Shown: piece by piece, positions 28,622 through 37,372 of the stretch
How positions within the stretch are numbered: position 1 is the first letter of the stretch
How the letters are laid out: the number at the start of each line of letters is the position of its first letter
NCBI GenBank assembly: GCA_963824275.1
Contig: CAWGOT010000003.1
Coordinates: 868,001 to 932,000 of the forward strand
Length of the DNA: 64,000 bases
Direction of reading: 5' to 3'
DNA from: JANXQG01 sp963824275
Lineage (GTDB): Bacteria; Planctomycetota; Planctomycetia; Pirellulales; Thermoguttaceae
The notes under the pieces: generated by a model
What the model was told of the DNA's origin: nothing
Seen by the model: the letters and a program-made list of their open reading frames with translations, nothing else
The model's database searches: none
Position numbers and translations under genes: made by a program

Positions 28622-28920
28622 TTACCGGCGCAGGATTCGGATCTCCGCTACTTCCAGATGAGCGGCGTGGCTATTTTCGCACTCCTGGAACTCCTCCTCA
28701 AGGCAGCGAGCCAGGTCGAGCGTCGGCAGGGCATCCACGCCGCCGCCCAGCGCCTGTTGCTTGGTCACTAGCACCCGTTCGACCGCCGAGACGTACAAAT
28801 TGCGGCGGATCACGTCGGACGTGCCGTTGCCGAACGCGTCGGTATCAAACAAGTAAATCGAGCGCAGCCCTGATCCCGGAACTTGTAGCTTATCACGACC
28901 TCGAACCGCTCGACCCAAGC
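28622..28920 (-). pseudogene. dpdJ-like internal fragment in inverted orientation
   Basis: The minus strand encodes (F)EVVISYKFRDQG, then after a shift SIYLFDTDAFGNGTSDVIRR, and CLEEEFQECENSHAAHL. This resembles the DUF1998-type region that precedes the cysteine tail in large DEAD-box helicases such as DpdJ. The cysteine tail itself lies immediately beyond but on the plus strand (28946 on), so the two parts are now head to head. That indicates an inversion or a joined fragment. Family assignment is tentative. Confidence 0.45.
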
Positions 28921-28945
28921 CTAGCCTCGCTGCTGGGCTCATTCG

Positions 28946-29548
28946 GCCGTCGGCTTCCGTTTGCACGGTTGCGTGGAGTGCGTAGTGCCCCCCGTGCAGA
29001 ACATCCACGGCATTCTGACCGCCAAAGAGACCGTCAACAAGCTGCTCTTGGATTCTGCGTATCGGACGCTCGTGTGCGAGTCGGGAACGCCTCGCGCCGG
29101 GATCACCTACCCCGGGAATGGACCGGGCCGGACGGTCCCGTGGCCCGACCTTGCGATGTGCGTTGCCGCCTCGGGGCAGACGAACGACGAAACTCCGATG
29201 ACCGTCGAACTGCCGTCCGCGGAAGGGACGGTTCGCGTGATTGTCGTTCCCCAGGCGGTTCCCGCACCCGTGGTATCGCGTGTTTCGGACCGGCTGGGAG
29301 CTTGCCGGCCCGCCTTCGTGCGTGATTCGCCCCGTTATGTCGTTTTGGAGTCTGGCACGCCACGGGGGTTGTCACGCCCCTGGGAATCATCACGGGTTCG
29401 ACGAACATCACGCACAGCGGCCTGTACGCCCAATCGCAGAACGCCAACTACTTCGCTCACGGCAGCGCCGACTACGCGGGCAACCGCACGCAACTCTTGG
29501 GCCGCTACGAAGGCTTGACAGCGGTCGAGCGCATTCCATGATCGCGAT
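28946..29548 (+). pseudogene. dpdJ/dpdK fused block, second copy
   Basis: DNA nearly identical to 25476-26090: dpdJ-like tail (CLHG/HGCVEC region, about 28960-29340), the same joint, then dpdK-like tail copy C (29354-29544). Here the joint codon is TGG rather than TGA, so the frame runs through. Small indels near 29265 and elsewhere break the dpdJ-like frame. The left edge cuts off the inverted fragment at 28920 and the right edge cuts off an AbiEii-like gene. Confidence 0.65.
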
Positions 29549-29552
29549 GGGT

Positions 29553-29669
29553 TTAGCAAATCGGGGACCCATCCCCGACGAGCACGATGTGGTCGCGAAA
29601 TGCCCCCAACACGTTCGCTACCTCGATGAGCACGGCGCGGCTGGCACTGATCGGATCAACGCTGGTCAT
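29553..29669 (-). pseudogene. 5' end of an AbiEii-like nucleotidyltransferase toxin
   Basis: ATG 29669 overlaps the stop of the preceding gene (ATGA). The product reads MTSVDPISASRAVLIEVANV then LGAFRDHIVLVG. A one-base shift at the next G-run would give GGWVPD, the nucleotidyltransferase opening of type IV toxins. The gene ends about 40 codons in, where the duplicated dpdJ/dpdK block begins. It cannot be active. Confidence 0.55.
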
Positions 29670-30044
29670 GCCCTGGCCTCCTGCGAGCGCTGGGCCGCGT
29701 CGCGCAACGGGCCGGCCAGCAGCCTATCGTAAACGGCTGCCGCGGCTTCCTCGCCTCGCCCTGCCAGCTTCTTCAGGTCCAGAAAGGTCTGGATGGCCGA
29801 GGTGACTTTCAGGGCCGACCCATCTTCCGAGCTGCTGCCCGCCAGGACGGATGGGTCGAAGGGCCGCCACAACAGCAGGTTCCAACACGACCTCGGCGGA
29901 AGACGCCAGGAGAATTGCGTCGTACCCCTTGTCGCCAGCACCGCCCTCCGGCTTCTCGCGCAAAGTGAACCCTTCCAGGCCATCGAAGACGTTCCGGACT
30001 GCGCGTAGGGCATCGCGGACGAGTTGTCGCTTACTGTTTACCAT
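29666..30044 (-). CDS. AbiEi-like antitoxin (one frameshift, possibly truncated)
   Basis: Joined across a shift near 29850 the product of about 126 residues starts MVNSKRQLVRDALRAVRNVF. It continues VVLEPAVVAALRPFDP and KVTSAIQTFLDLKKLAGRGE, and ends AQRSQEARA. The 'S(A/P)IQTFLDL...GRGEEAA' segment resembles the C domain of AbiEi-type antitoxins. The usual N-terminal winged helix is not evident, so the gene may be 5'-truncated. It is coupled to the toxin fragment downstream. Confidence 0.45.
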
Positions 30045-30140
30045 AACTTCACCGTTTACTACGTAGTGAACATAGCATTTTCAGTGAACACTGGCAATAG
30101 CCCTGCCACGGATGGAAGAACCGCAGCAATTGGCTTCGTG

Positions 30141-30569
30141 TCAGGGCTCAACAATCGTGAAGCAACCGAACACCTCGAAGTCGCGCGATTGAGCGTCACA
30201 ATCGAAGAGATTCCTGCCGACCAGTATGTGCGCCGAGTAGGGTATCGAGAAGCCGCTTTCGGCCAAAACGGTATTGTCGCATCCAATCAAGGAACTGAGA
30301 CACAGCGATTGTGTCGGGAAAAACCTGGATCACTTGTATTGCATTCCAGATGCGTTCGGCTCGGTCCAGGCGGCGGGGACGTCAAGGGGATCCACGCATC
30401 GGCGCGGATCGGTGATCACATGTGCGAATTCCGTGAGGACTTGCGGAGCCAATGCTGCCTTTTCGCCAGATTCTGTCATTCGTCCCAGCAGTGCGCGGCT
30501 CGCTTGGTGTCGGGGGTGAGAAATTAACTCAACCGCCACGAAGAACGACGTGTCAATCCCGTGAATCAT
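30141..30569 (-). CDS. PIN-domain VapC-like toxin (frameshifts)
   Basis: ATG 30569 gives MIHGIDTSFFVAVELISHPR, with the first metal Asp in GIDTSFF, and LTEFAHVITDPRR. After a shift near 30350 it continues ERIWNAIQVIQVFPDTIAVS. A second shift near 30215 leads to RDFEVFGCFTIVEP, where homologues carry the last PIN acidic residues. Total about 140 residues, normal for VapC RNases. The start overlaps the antitoxin end. Confidence 0.65.
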
Positions 30570-30768
30570 CAAGCATTTCTCCGAGCAGATCGTCCTCGGA
30601 AGTCCATTCCCGGAACTCGCCTACGTCCAACGGTGGCAGCGAAAGCCAATCTGTCCGCGCCGTGACATTATTGATCGGCGTCACTTCAACTTGCGTGCCG
30701 TTCGGCCAATCGACCGGTTGGGCGAGCTCGATCCGGCCGTTGTGAAATACTGCCGTTACACTTCCCAT
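30553..30768 (-). CDS. VapB-like antitoxin
   Basis: 71 residues from ATG 30768, preceded by a good ggaaagga site. The sequence MGSVTAVFHNGRIELAQPVD then WPNGTQVEVTPI is the short beta-rich opening of small antitoxins of this type. The acidic C-terminal tail (SEDDLLGEMLDDSRD) would cover the toxin active site. It overlaps the PIN toxin gene by 17 bases. Confidence 0.7.
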   Translation of the reverse strand: MGSVTAVFHNGRIELAQPVDWPNGTQVEVTPINNVTARTDWLSLPPLDVGEFREWTSEDDLLGEMLDDSRD

Positions 30769-30810
30769 GACATTGTCCTTTCCAGATTCGTAGTGCTGCT
30801 TTCTTCCCGA

Positions 30811-30816
30811 ATTATA
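30811..30816 (-). promoter_or_regulatory. Possible -10 box for the VapBC-like pair
   Basis: TATAAT on the minus strand, 43 bases before the antitoxin ATG. No good -35 hexamer is visible at the right distance. Confidence 0.3.
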
Positions 30817-30894
30817 CCATAACCGGCCGGCGAAAGAATACTGCAAGTCCCCATCCACCTTCCCCCTTTCGCCTTCTCATGCTACGCTGAGCAC

Positions 30895-30957
30895 ATGCTC
30901 TCTCCCACTGAAATCCTCGGGCCGTCGGGGCGGATCGCCGCCCGCCTGCCGAACTAG
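30895..30957 (+). pseudogene. 5' end of a DinG-like helicase gene
   Basis: ATG 30895 encodes MLSPTEILGPSGRIAARLPN then a stop. This matches the N-terminal 'ILGPxGxIAxxLPxYE' opening of DinG/XPD-type helicases. It ends exactly where the duplicated block at 30955 starts, so the rest of the gene was replaced or lost. Confidence 0.4.
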
Positions 30958-31222
30958 GTCGCTACGAAGGCTTGACAGCGGTCGAGCGCATTCCATGATC
31001 GCGATGATGAAGGATGGATGAAGGGTGAGGGATGAGGGATGAAGGATGAGGGATGGGCCCGTTCCGCAGCGAACGCCGCGTTGCGGGCCACGCCATGGAC
31101 TTCGTGCGAAACAACCTGCCCTCACCCCCTGCCCCTCTCCCAGAGGGCGAGGGGAGCAATTTGCGGATTGCCAGCTTCGATCGCGTTTTGGCCTTCCAGG
31201 CTTGTCCCGAGTTTCTCGCCGT
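30955..31222 (+). repeat. Duplicated block, second copy
   Basis: Repeats 25150-25420 closely: the dpdK-like end, heptad words, the gggcccgttccgcagcgaac segment, the palindrome and the first codons of the dpdJ-like tail (RIASFDRVLAFQACPEFLA). The match stops about 15 codons into that tail. Confidence 0.8.
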
Positions 31223-31372
31223 CATGGGCGGGTAACCGTTTCAGACCACCACCGCGCCACCGGCGCCAACGCTCAATCCAGCACGTGGCAGACATATCTT
31301 CCACTGGCAAGTTGCAAACGCCGCAGAACAAAGTGCCATCCATCAAATCTAATCTAGCGCGATGCCGTTCGC

Positions 31373-31520
31373 AACAAACAACTTGCGACAGAATCGTAAG
31401 CCATCGCCCAAAAATATTTTCCCATTTCAAGGCCCTCATCCGTATTGGTTGGTGGAGTTGTTATGTGGCAGAAAGAGGGAAAGTCTTGTGGCGGAAATCC
31501 GCATCGAAGCCCGACGCGCA
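31373..31520 (-). repeat. Island-flanking repeat, right copy
   Basis: This is the reverse-complement counterpart of 2902-3027, with acaaacaacttgcga, ttttcccatttcaaggccc, atccgtatt, gttatgtgg and atcgaagcccgacgcgc in mirrored order. It marks the right edge of the accessory island; conserved core genes begin 630 bases further on. Confidence 0.65.
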
Positions 31521-32151
31521 GGCGGACGGCACCTGGAGTGTGCCTGCTACTTTTCTTGCCATCCGCAAGCACCTTTTGGCCGCTAGTGACCAATTCGCTC
31601 AAAATCCGGCCCACCCCAAATTTCTATACACACTACACCCTGAAGAATGTACACCATCGTTTTTTCAGCGGTTTTTGCAAAGCGATACCTGCCTTGTTGG
31701 GGATAGCTATCCTATTGTTCGTGGTAAAAAATGCCCGAAACGTTTTTCAGAGAGTTTGATTTTGGGCCACTTTGGCCAAACTTCCATCGCAGACCCATCT
31801 TTATGGTCTGCCATGGCAGTATTCCCCGTTGGAATCCGCCCATAACCTTACTTCATGGAGGGGCATGACTGGATGATCTCACACCCATCTAGCGAGTTAA
31901 ATAGATCTCCTTCGTGCGCCTCGCCGCACCACTTGACACTACACATTACCACCGTTATGCTTACTGGATTACCAAGCTCACTAAGTCATGCTCTGACAAG
32001 ATTTTGGAGCGTCTCGGCCTAATTACAACGGCCGAGAGGTGTGAGAACTATTGCCTAAGAATGCCTGACACGGACCAGTTCGTGGCGACCTGAAACGACG
32101 GAAAACTCCGCCCCCGGGTCAGGGATTCCCAAGCCGGGGAAGCGACAATCG
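31521..32151. other. Leader region before nusA
   Basis: No convincing gene. At about 31528-31562 lies a palindromic ggcac...gtgcctgctacttttcttgcc motif, also found at 52272-52306. The rest (31563-32151) is lower in GC than its surroundings. A plus-strand frame through it is probably spurious. A rimP gene, often found before nusA, is absent. Confidence 0.5.
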
Positions 32152-33429
32152 ATGGATCCCAGCGAACTGCTCCGGATAGTGGACACGATCCACCGCGATA
32201 AGAATATCGATAAGGAAATCGTCTTCGAGGGCATCGAAGCGGCGTATATTTCCGCGGCCAAAAAGCACTTTGGCGAAGAGGCCGACGTGCTGGTCAAGAT
32301 CGACCGCCAGAATGGATCGATCGCCGGCAGCTACAACGGCGTCTCCTTTGCCCCCGAAGAGATGGCCGAACGCATCGGCGCCCAGACCGCCAAGCAGGTC
32401 ATGATCCAGAAGATCCGCGAGGCCGAGCGCGATCACCTCTTCAACGAATACGACGAACTCAAGGGGCAACTTGTCACCGGCACGATCCAGCGCTATGAAG
32501 GCGGCGCGGCAACCGTCTCCTTGCAGAACGTCGAGGCCATCCTGCCCCGCGGCGAGCAGATCCCCGGCGAATCGCATCACGCCAACGAACGCGTGCGGGC
32601 CACGGTCTATGAAGTCCGCAAGGCCGGCAGCCGGGTGAAGGTCATCCTCAGCCGCACCAAGCCGCAATTCGTGCAGCGGCTGTTCGAGCAGGAAATCCCC
32701 GAGATTTCCGAGGGCGTGATCGAAATCCGCTCCATCTCCCGCGAGCCCGGCTACCGCACCAAGGTCGCCGTCAGCAGCATGGACCAGCGGGTCGATTGCG
32801 TGGGCGCCTGCGTGGGCGTGCGCGGCAACCGCATCAAGAATATCGTCGATGAACTCTCCGGCGAGCGGATCGACATCGTGCGCTGGAGCGACGACCGCCA
32901 GGTCTTGATTCCCAACGCCCTGCAGCCCGCCGAGGTCGAAGAAGTGATTCTTTGCCAGATGCTCGGCCGCGCGATCGTGTTGGTCCGCGAGGACCAGCTT
33001 TCGCTGGCCATCGGCAAGCGCGGCCAGAACGTCCGCCTCGCCAGCAAGCTCTGCGGCTGGGATATCGAGATCATGACCCGCGACGAGCTGGACGAGCAGA
33101 TCGAGCGCGCCGTAATGGGCTTTTCGGCGCTGGAGGGCGTGGAATCCGAGTTGGCCGAGAAGTTGGTCGGCGAGGGCTTCCTGTCCTATGACGATCTTTC
33201 GATCATCGAGCCCGATGCCTTGATGGAAATGGGCGGGCTCACCGCCGAGCAGGCGGACTTGATCGTGCGGCAGGCGGAAGCCAAGGCCGAAGAAGCCGAG
33301 AAGGTCGCCGCCGAACAGCGCCGCCAGCGACGCGAACAGGACCGTGCCGAGCCGACCGAAGAGTCGCCGGCCGAAGAGTCGACTGGAGCGTTGACCACTG
33401 AGCTGACTGTCGAAGGGGGGGCAAGTTAA
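32152..33429 (+). CDS. nusA: Transcription termination/antitermination factor NusA
   Basis: NusA binds RNA polymerase and nascent RNA to modulate pausing, termination and antitermination. The 425-residue product has the N-terminal polymerase-binding domain (1 to about 125), an S1 domain (VTGTIQRYEGGAATVSLQNV), two KH domains (VRGNRIKNIVDELSGERIDI; LAIGKRGQNVRLASKLCGWD) and a helix-hairpin-helix tail (EGFLSYDDLSIIEPDALMEM). The stop at 33427-33429 follows a 7-G run. A one-base change there would extend the acidic Ala/Pro/Glu tail 63 residues to a TGA at 33615-33617 that overlaps the infB start. It is the first gene of the nusA-infB-rbfA translation/transcription operon. Confidence 0.95.
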   Translation: MDPSELLRIVDTIHRDKNIDKEIVFEGIEAAYISAAKKHFGEEADVLVKIDRQNGSIAGSYNGVSFAPEEMAERIGAQTAKQVMIQKIREAERDHLFNEYDELKGQLVTGTIQRYEGGAATVSLQNVEAILPRGEQIPGESHHANERVRATVYEVRKAGSRVKVILSRTKPQFVQRLFEQEIPEISEGVIEIRSISREPGYRTKVAVSSMDQRVDCVGACVGVRGNRIKNIVDELSGERIDIVRWSDDRQVLIPNALQPAEVEEVILCQMLGRAIVLVREDQLSLAIGKRGQNVRLASKLCGWDIEIMTRDELDEQIERAVMGFSALEGVESELAEKLVGEGFLSYDDLSIIEPDALMEMGGLTAEQADLIVRQAEAKAEEAEKVAAEQRRQRREQDRAEPTEESPAEESTGALTTELTVEGGAS

Positions 33430-33613
33430 CCGAAGAGGGGGTCGAGGGCAAGAACGGCGAGCCGGCCGCCCCCTTGTTGACTGAAGACGAACCACCCGCC
33501 GCTGCCGCCGAGCCGAATTTCGCGCCGGCTGGCCAGAGCAGCGACCCAACCTCCGTCGCCGAAGATGTCCTTCCCACCGATTCCTCTGGCGACGGCAACC
33601 ATCGTGAGAACAC

Positions 33614-36600
33614 TTGAGCACCGCAACCCAAAGCACGAGGCCCGTTTTGCCCATCCGTATTTACGCTCTCGCCAAAGAGCTCCAGATCGACAATAAAAAG
33701 TTGGTCGATATCTGCACCCGTGCAGGTATCACGGGGAAGGGCTCTGCGCTGGCCAGCTTGACGGACGAGGAAGTTGTTCGTCTCAAGTCGTTCATGGAGG
33801 GTGGGAAAGGCGCAAAGGGCGGGAAAGCAGGCGGCGGCGCTGCGGCCAGAACGGCCGATCCCGAGTCCGGACGCAGCATTCGTCGCGAAGATTACATTGC
33901 CCCCGCGGGTACCGCAGGCACCAAGGTGCCCGTCTTGCCCCCCAGGCAGGACAAGCCGCCCCTGCTGCGGAAGAAGCCCGACGAAACCGCGCCGCTCGCT
34001 CGCCCTGCGGTTGACGTCCCGCCCCAGAGCGTCGCGCCGGCAGCGCCGGCCGTTGACCATCCGCCAGCCGACAAATCCGCGCCGCCCATCGCGCCCCCCA
34101 AGGCGCCGAGCGAGCCGACCGTCATTCCCAGTCCTCTGCCCGCGGTCACCCCCGCGCCGGAAGTTGCGCCTGGGCCGGCGGGCGCTGCGGCATCTGGCGA
34201 TCTTGCGAAGTCGACCGTCCCTGTGGAAGCGAAATCGCCCCCGATGCCCTCTTCGCCCCCTCCGGCTGTGGGTCCGATCCCGCCCAGGACGCCGCGCACG
34301 CAATCGTCGTCGTCGCGTCCGCTGGACCGGATACTGGGCAAGCGCAGTCAAGAGACTAAGCCTGGCGAGAAGCAGGCCGGCGAGAAGAAGCCAGGCGAGA
34401 AGAAGCCGGCCGAAAAGTCCGCGCCCGCCATGCACCTGGCGCCGATGCCAACTCCCTCCAAGCCCTCCAAGCACAAGCCCAAGGAGCCGGCGCCGCAGAA
34501 GCCCGACATCAAACTCCCGGCCGACGCCATCCGTGCCGGCAAGGCGGGGAGCAAGCCGCTTTCGGAGCACTTGCGGAAGCACGAGGAGAAGAAGAAGCGC
34601 GACGACCTGGCCGCCAAGAAGGGCCCGTCGCGCGGCGCGCCCCCGAGCCCGGCGCGGGCGTCGCTCCACCGCTGGAACTTGGCGGGAAGGACCGACCGCG
34701 ACGCAAGGCCGTGGTGGCTGAAGAAGAGCGCGAAGGCGCCGGGCTGGCGACTTTAGGCGGCCGCGAGCAGCGGCAGGCCAAACGCAAGCGATCGACCAAC
34801 GTCAAACGCCGCGGCGGCGACGAAGAGGAATCCGGCGGCGGCAGCTCCTCGCGGCGGACCCACATCGTCCGTCGCGGCACGAATACGGCCGCGCCCCGCA
34901 AAGGGAAAGTCGTCGTCGAGTTCCCCTGCACCGTCCGCGCCTTCGCCGAAGCCACCGGACTCTCTAGCGGAAAGATCCTCGGCAAACTGATGGCCCTGGG
35001 GATCATGAGCAACATCGCCGCCAGCCTGGATGCCGAGACGGCCGAGCTCGTGGCTGCCGAGTTTGGCGTCGAGGTCGAGATCCGCCGCGAGGTCTCGCTG
35101 GAGCAGAAGGTGTTGGAGACCGCCGGCCAGACCGATCCGCCCGAATCGCTCCAGCCCCGCCCTCCGATCGTCACCTTCCTCGGCCACGTCGACCACGGGA
35201 AGACGTCGCTCTTGGACCGGATCATCGGGCTGGACGTGGCCGCGCACGAAAAAGGGGGCATCACGCAGCACATCCGCGCCTACAAGGTCGACAAGGACGG
35301 GCGGAGCGTGACCTTTGTCGATACGCCCGGCCACGAGGCCTTTACGGAAATGCGGGCCCGCGGAGCGAACGTCACGGACATCGCCGTGCTGGTCGTCGCG
35401 GCCGACGACGGCGTGATGCCGCAGACGGAGGAGGCCATCAGCCACGCCCGTGCGGCAGGCGTGCCGATCGTCGTGGCCCTGAACAAGATCGACCTGCCGG
35501 GCGTCAACGTCGATCGCATCTACAGCCAGCTTGCGGAAAACCAATTGCTGCCCAGCGAGTGGGGCGGTGAAACGGAAGTCGTCAAGACCAGCGCCACCAA
35601 GGGCACGGGCATGGACGATCTGATCACGACCTTGCTGACGGTGGCCGAACTGCATGAATACAAGGCCAATCCCGACCGCCCTGGCAGCGGCACCTGCCTG
35701 GAGTCGGAGATGCACGAGGACCGCGGCGTGATCGCCAAGCTGATCGTGCAGAACGGCACGCTCCGGCCCGGCGACATCGTCGTCTGCGGCGGGGCGTACG
35801 GCCGCGTCAAGGCGATGGTCGACACGCTCGATCCGCACAAGCGGTATGAGGAAGCCGGCCCCTCGACTCCCGTGAACGTCACGGGTCTGAACGTGGCCCC
35901 CGGCGCCGGCGACCGCTTCTATGTGCTGCCCGAAATCTCGGCGGCCCGCGACCTGGCCGACCAGCGGCTGCAGGACGCGCGGGCCCGCGAGCTGGGCGGC
36001 GTGCGCGAGCACGTGACCTTGGAGAACCTCTTCGAGCGGCTGGGCGAGATGGACGAATTGCAGACCTTGAACATCATCCTGAGGGCCGACGTCCGCGGCT
36101 CGATCGAGGCCATCCGCAAGGAGATGGAGAAGCTCGAGCATCCGGAAGTGCAGATTCGCATTCTGCAGGCGACCGTGGGCGGCATCACTGAGGCCGACGT
36201 CCACCTGGCCGACGCCTCGGACGCGGTGATCATCGGCTTCAACGTGGTGCCCGACGAAAACGCCCGCGTGCTGGCCGACAAGCGCGGCGTGCAGATCCGC
36301 CGCTACGACATCATCTATCAGGTCACGGACGATTTGCAGGCCGCCCTGGAAGGCATGCTTCGCCCGGAAAAGCAAGAGAAGGAGATGGGCCGGGCGCTGG
36401 TGCAGCAGTTGTTCCACATCAGCCGCGTGGGCACCGCGGCCGGCTGCCGCGTCTTGGCAGGCACCATCACCCGCGACTCCCGCGTCCGCGTGATCCGCGA
36501 GAACCGCGTCATCGGCGACTATGCCCTCGATTCGCTGCGGCGCAAAAGGACGACGCCCGCGAGGTCCGCGAGGGCCTGGAATGCGGCATCAAGCTGGCCG

Positions 36601-36689
36601 GATTCAACGACATCAAGGAGGGCGACGTCTTGGAGGCCTACAAGATCGAGGAGGTCAAGAGGACGTTTGCGGAATCGGTGGCCACATAA
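33614..36689 (+). CDS. infB: Translation initiation factor IF-2 (frameshifts)
   Basis: IF-2 is the GTPase that delivers initiator tRNA to the 30S subunit. The start is TTG at 33614, overlapping a TGA that would end an extended NusA. The product begins with the IF2-N motif (RIYALAKELQIDNKKLVDIC), followed by a Pro/Ala/Lys-rich linker. It shifts frame near 34650-34710, then carries the G domain: GHVDHGKTSLLDR (G1), DTPGHEAFTEM (G3), NKIDLPG (G4), then domains II-IV. Near 36543 another shift (after DSLRR) is needed to reach the conserved tail GLECGIKLAGFNDIKEGDVL and the stop at 36687-36689. Essential gene, so the shifts are almost certainly sequence errors. Joined length about 1020 residues. 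Confidence 0.93.
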
Positions 36690-36692
36690 AAC

Positions 36693-36862
36693 ACAAAATC
36701 CGAAATCCGAATCTCGAAATCCGAAACAAATCCAAAATTCAAACAATAACAAAAATACAACCAATGGCAAAAACGACGCGGAAACCGCCCGGCTGTGTGC
36801 TTTGAACATTTCCTTTTTGTAATTAGAATTTGTTTCGGATTTCGGATTTCGGATTTCGGATT
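36693..36862. repeat. Inverted heptad repeat between infB and rbfA
   Basis: Left arm words are aatccga, aatccga, atctcga and aatccga (about 36702-36733). The right arm is ttcggat repeated four times (about 36835-36862). The arms also share caaa(t/a)tccaaaattcaaa / gaatttg. The same design recurs at 40945-41140. The RNA could form a long hairpin. Confidence 0.75.
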
Positions 36863-36875
36863 TTTTTGAATTGTT

Positions 36876-37326
36876 ATGTCATCAAGACGAGTCCAAAAAG
36901 TTGCCGAAGCGATCCGCGAAGTGGTCAGCATGTCGATCCTCACCGAGTTGCAGGATCCGCGCGTCCGCGACGTCACCGTCACGGGCGTGGAGGCCTCGGG
37001 CGATCTGCGCTTCGCCAAGGTGATGGTCTCGGTCATGGGCGACGAGACCCGCCAGAACCTCACCCTCCGCGGCCTGCAAAGCGCGGCCGGATTTCTGCAG
37101 TCGAAGATCGCCGGCCGCATCGATCTCCGCTACACGCCGCGGCTGACGTTCGTCCTCGACCAGGGCGTGAAACACTCGATCGCCGTGGCCCAGATCCTCC
37201 GCGAGGTCTTGCCCGCCCGAAAAGTCCGCGGGGGACGCCTCCGGCACGGAAGAGGGTGGAATCCTCGCGCCGCCGGTCGAGCCCATTGATCCCAAGCTGC
37301 CGCCCGACCCCAGTCCGCATACCTGA
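36876..37326 (+). CDS. rbfA: Ribosome-binding factor A (one frameshift)
   Basis: RbfA matures the 30S subunit, acting on the 16S 5' region. It starts MSSRRVQKVAEAIREVVSMS and has the KH-like fold VRDVTVTGVEASGDLRFAKV, then MVSVMG, and LRYTPRLTFVLDQGVKHS. The core is clean to about 37215. After it, a one-base shift gives a more natural acidic tail (EKSAGDASGTEEGG) ending at 37324-37326. Without the shift the frame ends at 37289 in an Arg-rich tail. It is third in the nusA-infB-rbfA run. Confidence 0.9.
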
Positions 37327-37372
37327 GAAATCATCTCCCATCCTGACTCTTGCAACCACCACGGTCATTCGC

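Noticed and set aside
31039..31845. 268-codon plus-strand frame
   Set aside because: It begins in repeat DNA, crosses the flanking repeat and has low-complexity, non-protein-like composition. No ribosome site.
31960..32100. tRNA or riboswitch before nusA
   Set aside because: No cloverleaf, TTCGA-type T loop or known aptamer pattern could be built.
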